From the NCBI GenBank assembly GCA_016987375.1, contig PJRA01000506.1:1010219-1021696 (forward strand): a stretch of 11,478 nucleotides of DNA, written 5' to 3'. The translations under genes and the position numbers were made by a program. Every line of letters begins with the position of its first letter. Within the stretch, counting starts at the first letter, position 1. The stretch is from Brachionus koreanus (lineage: Eukaryota > Rotifera > Eurotatoria > Ploima > Brachionidae). Below, piece after piece: positions 8,679-11,478 of the stretch. The notes beneath the pieces are model-generated. The model had not been told where the DNA came from. It saw nothing but the letters and a program-made list of their open reading frames with translations, and searched no databases.

Positions 8679-10058
8679 TTATCTATGACAAAAGTTAATG
8701 TTGTTTTGACAATCATGACGAGCAACAAATACTTTCATTACATCGACCAAAATATAGACAAAAATTCCACCACATACCTGGCCTAATAGAGTTACCCATC
8801 CTAATAAAAGTAAAGTTTTCTGCCCATATTTTTCCAAAGTTGCCGCAATCACACATCTTAAACGCAGGAAAATGCATTCACTTACTATCCATGCTAAGAC
8901 AATTAGAGTGCTTCCAGACCAATGTGTCATTAGAGGAGGGCATGGACTGCAAAAGCTAATATACACAATATAAAGTGAAATAAACAATGCAACAATAAAC
9001 TCGAAAGTAACAGCCCCAAGACTTAGCTTATAAGAGACGATTGAAAAAAATATAACCAAAGGTAGCATCAAATTTCCCAAATTGATGCTTAAATTAAAAG
9101 CTAAATGGCTATAAGCAAGAGTAGAGTATGATTGAAGTCCTAGAAGCAACCCATACATAAAAAATGAAATTATAAATGTCAAAATAAGAAGATATATTAT
9201 TTCAAACAAGTTTTTCTGTTTTTTTTCATTGACTTGGGTTTGTTGATTTAAATTATCCAAAAATATTATATTCTCACCATTTCTGTTATCTTTATCATGC
9301 TTGGGAGTGATTTTTTTGCTTAGAAATAGAAATGAAATAAAACTAAGCATAAAAATTAAGGTAATAAGTCCAAAAAAAACTGAAACCGAAAATTTCGATT
9401 CAGGTTTGATTGATTTAAGCTCAAAGAAAGTTGAATTTGAATCGACGTAGGAAATGTTTTGACATTGTTGACCTTTTCTGTTTATTCCTTGCACAAAAAC
9501 TATTGTACTTGGTATCAGACTTGCAAAACCTTCTCCAATATAAACAGGTATTACATACTCTTGAGATAAATTTTCACTTATAAATGGAAGAAAACTGACA
9601 GTAGACATTCCATCTTGATTAAAAATTTCAATTATTTTTTTTAATTAAAATTATAAGCTTTTACCGAAAAGGTTAAAGATAAAATTGATTAGATACAAAA
9701 ATAAGGTTCGATTTTCACCAAAAAAGTAGAATGTTTTATTCCAATAGAAAATTAATGACAGTAAAGCTGCTAATTCAGTTATCATCTTAGTATATATAAC
9801 TCGCTTGTTAGTCACAGCTGTTTTTGGCAAGCAACGTTTGAGCATTGGAAAGAGAATTATTGGACCACATTGAGCCAACTGTGCTAATAAAGTTAGAATT
9901 GAAGGCAAACGCCATGATTCACTTGTTTCATATAAAATCAAGGGTAATTGAGCCCATATGCTTGTAGCGCATATCCATGACGAACATGTAAAGATCAAAA
10001 TTAGAACAAATGTCGACCAGTCTACTTTTGAGCTATAATCATTAAATTTTTTCATCAT
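8679..10058 (-). CDS. Riboflavin transporter, SLC52/RFVT family (copy A, 2 exons)
   Basis: Predicted plasma-membrane carrier for riboflavin, the precursor of FMN and FAD. Exons are 10058-9665 and 9613-8679, giving 442 aa; the intron at 9614-9664 (51 nt) has GT-AG ends in phase 1. Translation starts at the ATG at 10058, with a second ATG directly after it. About 11 hydrophobic segments are visible (roughly residues 15-37, 48-70, 86-106, 115-131, 152-175, 205-229, 269-292, 300-325, 330-352, 362-382, 398-425), as expected for SLC52. Family blocks: SIWAQLPLI then WRLPSIL (about 34-55), FLPF then YIGEGF (about 139-161), GLLLGLQSYSTLAYS (286-300), SPCPP (354-358), and a C-terminal Cys pair. Length matches human RFVTs (about 445-470 aa). 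A charged variable loop lies at about residues 230-268. This is the most upstream of three tandem copies and has the fewest introns. The family call is firm from these blocks; riboflavin as substrate is inferred from the family. Confidence 0.9.
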
Positions 10059-11306
10059 ATTAAATTGAGTTTAAATTAACTTTTAATCATTTCTATTTAG
10101 TTGATTTTTGATCAAAATATTAGAAGTTTAATCAAAATGTGCTGATTAAGTCTTACATATAGATAAGGTAATAAACAAAGGTAAATTTTTATCGAAATAA
10201 AACTTTTGAGAACATTGTCAATTTAGCTAATGCTAAATTTTCTCTTATGTGTAGCATGCTTTAGATAAATAAATTTCATGAAAAAAAATCCCAACCTTTC
10301 TAAAATGTTTTTTTTTATCATTTAAATAATTAAAAAATTTCCATAAGGGATCATATTTTTTTCTAGTACATTTTGACTATCTTTTCCAATGGAGCGCAAA
10401 TGAGAGCACGCACTAACAAAAAAATAAAGTTCACCGAAAGATAAACATTTAAAAAAAATTTTAATTTTTTTAATTAGAACTCATTTAAATTAGTTTTAAA
10501 TTGAATTCTAAAGTATTTAATGGGCTTCCAAAATGTAATGGCCGTTTTTTTTTAAATTAAAAAAAACATGTTTCTGTAAACAAAAGACTATGAAATTTTA
10601 CCCGAATGTTACTTAACTTAAAATATAAAAAATTTATTATTTGAATCAGGCAAATGTCATTGCTTGTGACTCTTTCATAAATATGCCTCCGGCAAAATAA
10701 TTTTTAGGTAATCAAGTTTTATATATCATTTTATAGAAAATTTAGCAAGGATTTTAAATAAATTATTTAAATAAATTATATATAAATTATTTTCAAGCAA
10801 TTCAAAAGTTATGATATCAAAACACTGAAAATGAGGCAACTGATCATTATTTTGTTAATGCAAGTTTTTTAAATATTTATTATAGATAATTTAGATACTT
10901 TAAATACTTTAATTTAAATAGTTTATCATAAAGTTCTTAATAAATTTGCCTTTGGAAATTTACCTAAACGGTATACAAATAAATTTAGATTGAATAATAC
11001 ATTAAAATATTTTATTTATTTTTTTTAATTTGTATGAACTTTTTTCAAATGACATGAACAATTTTCAGATAAGTTGAATTAATGATTCATAAATATAAGC
11101 TACTAGAGCTCATATACAATTTTCCGAAAAAAATCGAATATAAAAAAGTTACCTAGAAACAAAGTTTTAATTATTTGGACCATTTTAGGAACAAAAGGAC
11201 TGTAAAAACCTTCTCTAGCTTTTTTGCATAAAATTATATCTGAATGCTCAATTTGAGCAATTTTTTTATTTTGACTTTTTGATAAGAAACATATTAAAAA
11301 AAAATT
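10059..11306. other. AT-rich intergenic region right of the array
   Basis: No coding region, RNA gene or mobile element is supported in about 1.25 kb. It should contain the promoter of copy A at its left end. I looked for a fourth transporter copy (SPCPP, QSYS and WRLPSIL blocks on both strands) and found none. A small inverted repeat (TGCTCAA-T-TTGAGCA) lies at about 11245-11259, and an AATAAA on the minus strand lies near 11265. Confidence 0.55.
11265..11270 (-). terminator. Poly(A) signal of the right-edge gene
   Basis: AATAAA on the minus strand, about 37 nt downstream of the stop at 11307-11309. The distance and orientation fit a 3' end for the partial gene. A chance match is possible in AT-rich sequence. 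Confidence 0.35.
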
Positions 11307-11477
11307 TTAAAGAAAGTTTCGTCTTGCTTCACATTTTGTTATTTGTGAGCAAATGCGATGTTTTGCTCCCCTTACTCCTCCACTTGGTCCTTCACTATCC
11401 ACTGAGCTCATGAAATTCGCATCGTAGTACCAATTAACATGATTGTAATTTTTATCGATTTTATAGAATTGAATAAT
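11307..11477 (-). CDS. Partial C-terminal exon of an unrecognised gene
   Basis: From the right edge, a minus-strand frame runs 56 codons without interruption to a TAA at 11307-11309. It is clearly less AT-rich than the DNA around it and of mixed, protein-like composition (NHVNWYYDANFMSSVDSEGP, then a Gly/Arg-rich turn, then two cysteines about eight residues apart near the end). An AATAAA follows about 37 nt past the stop, consistent with a true 3' end. The 5' part lies outside the window, and the first few codons could belong to an intron. I do not recognise the family. It shares no SLC52 blocks, so it is not a fourth transporter end. Confidence 0.42.
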   Translation of the reverse strand: MIQFYKIDKNYNHVNWYYDANFMSSVDSEGPSGGVRGAKHRICSQITKCEARRNFL

Positions 11478-11478
11478 A

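Noticed and set aside
10059..11306. A decayed fourth riboflavin-transporter copy
   Set aside because: None of the diagnostic blocks (WRLPSIL, YIGE, QSYS, SPCPP) or their DNA equivalents could be found on either strand.
1..11478. Bacterial or phage origin, operons with ribosome-binding sites, CRISPR array, tRNA or rRNA genes
   Set aside because: Genes are split by spliceosomal-type introns and belong to an animal transporter family. No regularly spaced repeats, tRNA-like folds or rRNA cores were recognised.

Overview
This window is eukaryotic, almost certainly animal, nuclear DNA. It is strongly AT-rich. Its main genes are split by short GT-AG introns (47-67, 143 and 241 nt, plus one of 1274 nt) and followed by AATAAA-type poly(A) signals. 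I see no ribosome-binding sites or other bacterial organisation. Very low GC, tiny introns, compact tandem paralogues and old mariner debris would suit a small invertebrate such as a monogonont rotifer, but that is a guess from composition and architecture only.

The centre of the window (about 2982-10058) holds three tandem genes, all on the minus strand. After splicing by eye, each encodes a complete protein of the SLC52 / RFVT riboflavin (vitamin B2) transporter family. From upstream to downstream in transcription order they are copy A (8679-10058, 2 exons, 442 aa), copy B (4977-7953, 4 exons, 468 aa) and copy C (2982-4684, 5 exons including a 21-nt microexon, 463 aa). The family blocks recur in order in all three: the N-terminal IW-x-ELP...WRLPSIL block, the FLPF...YIGE...P...QG block, the G-x-LPG-x-QSYS-x-LPYG block, SPCPP, and a C-terminal pair of cysteines. 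One intron (G|DG, phase 1) is shared by all three. The other introns are shared by two copies or private, so the array records duplication followed by intron loss or gain. Copy B contains a 1274-nt private intron with a less AT-rich island and an unassigned plus-strand open frame.

The left flank (1-2981) has no intact gene. It holds a clearly recognisable dead mariner-type transposase on the minus strand (about 560-1177, with several stops and at least one frameshift), a fainter second mariner 3' remnant (about 130-270), and a weak possible Tc1-like fragment (about 2085-2210). The rest is AT-rich non-coding sequence.

The right flank (10059-11306) is AT-rich and apparently non-coding. It is followed at the edge by what looks like the last exon of another minus-strand gene (11307-11477, entering from beyond the window), with a poly(A) signal just downstream.

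Functionally, the array would give the animal three riboflavin importers with nearly the same membrane core but different central loops and N-termini, consistent with tissue-, membrane- or stage-specific uptake of dietary vitamin B2. I found no evidence of a wholly new system. The most informative features are the tandem transporter array and its mosaic of introns.
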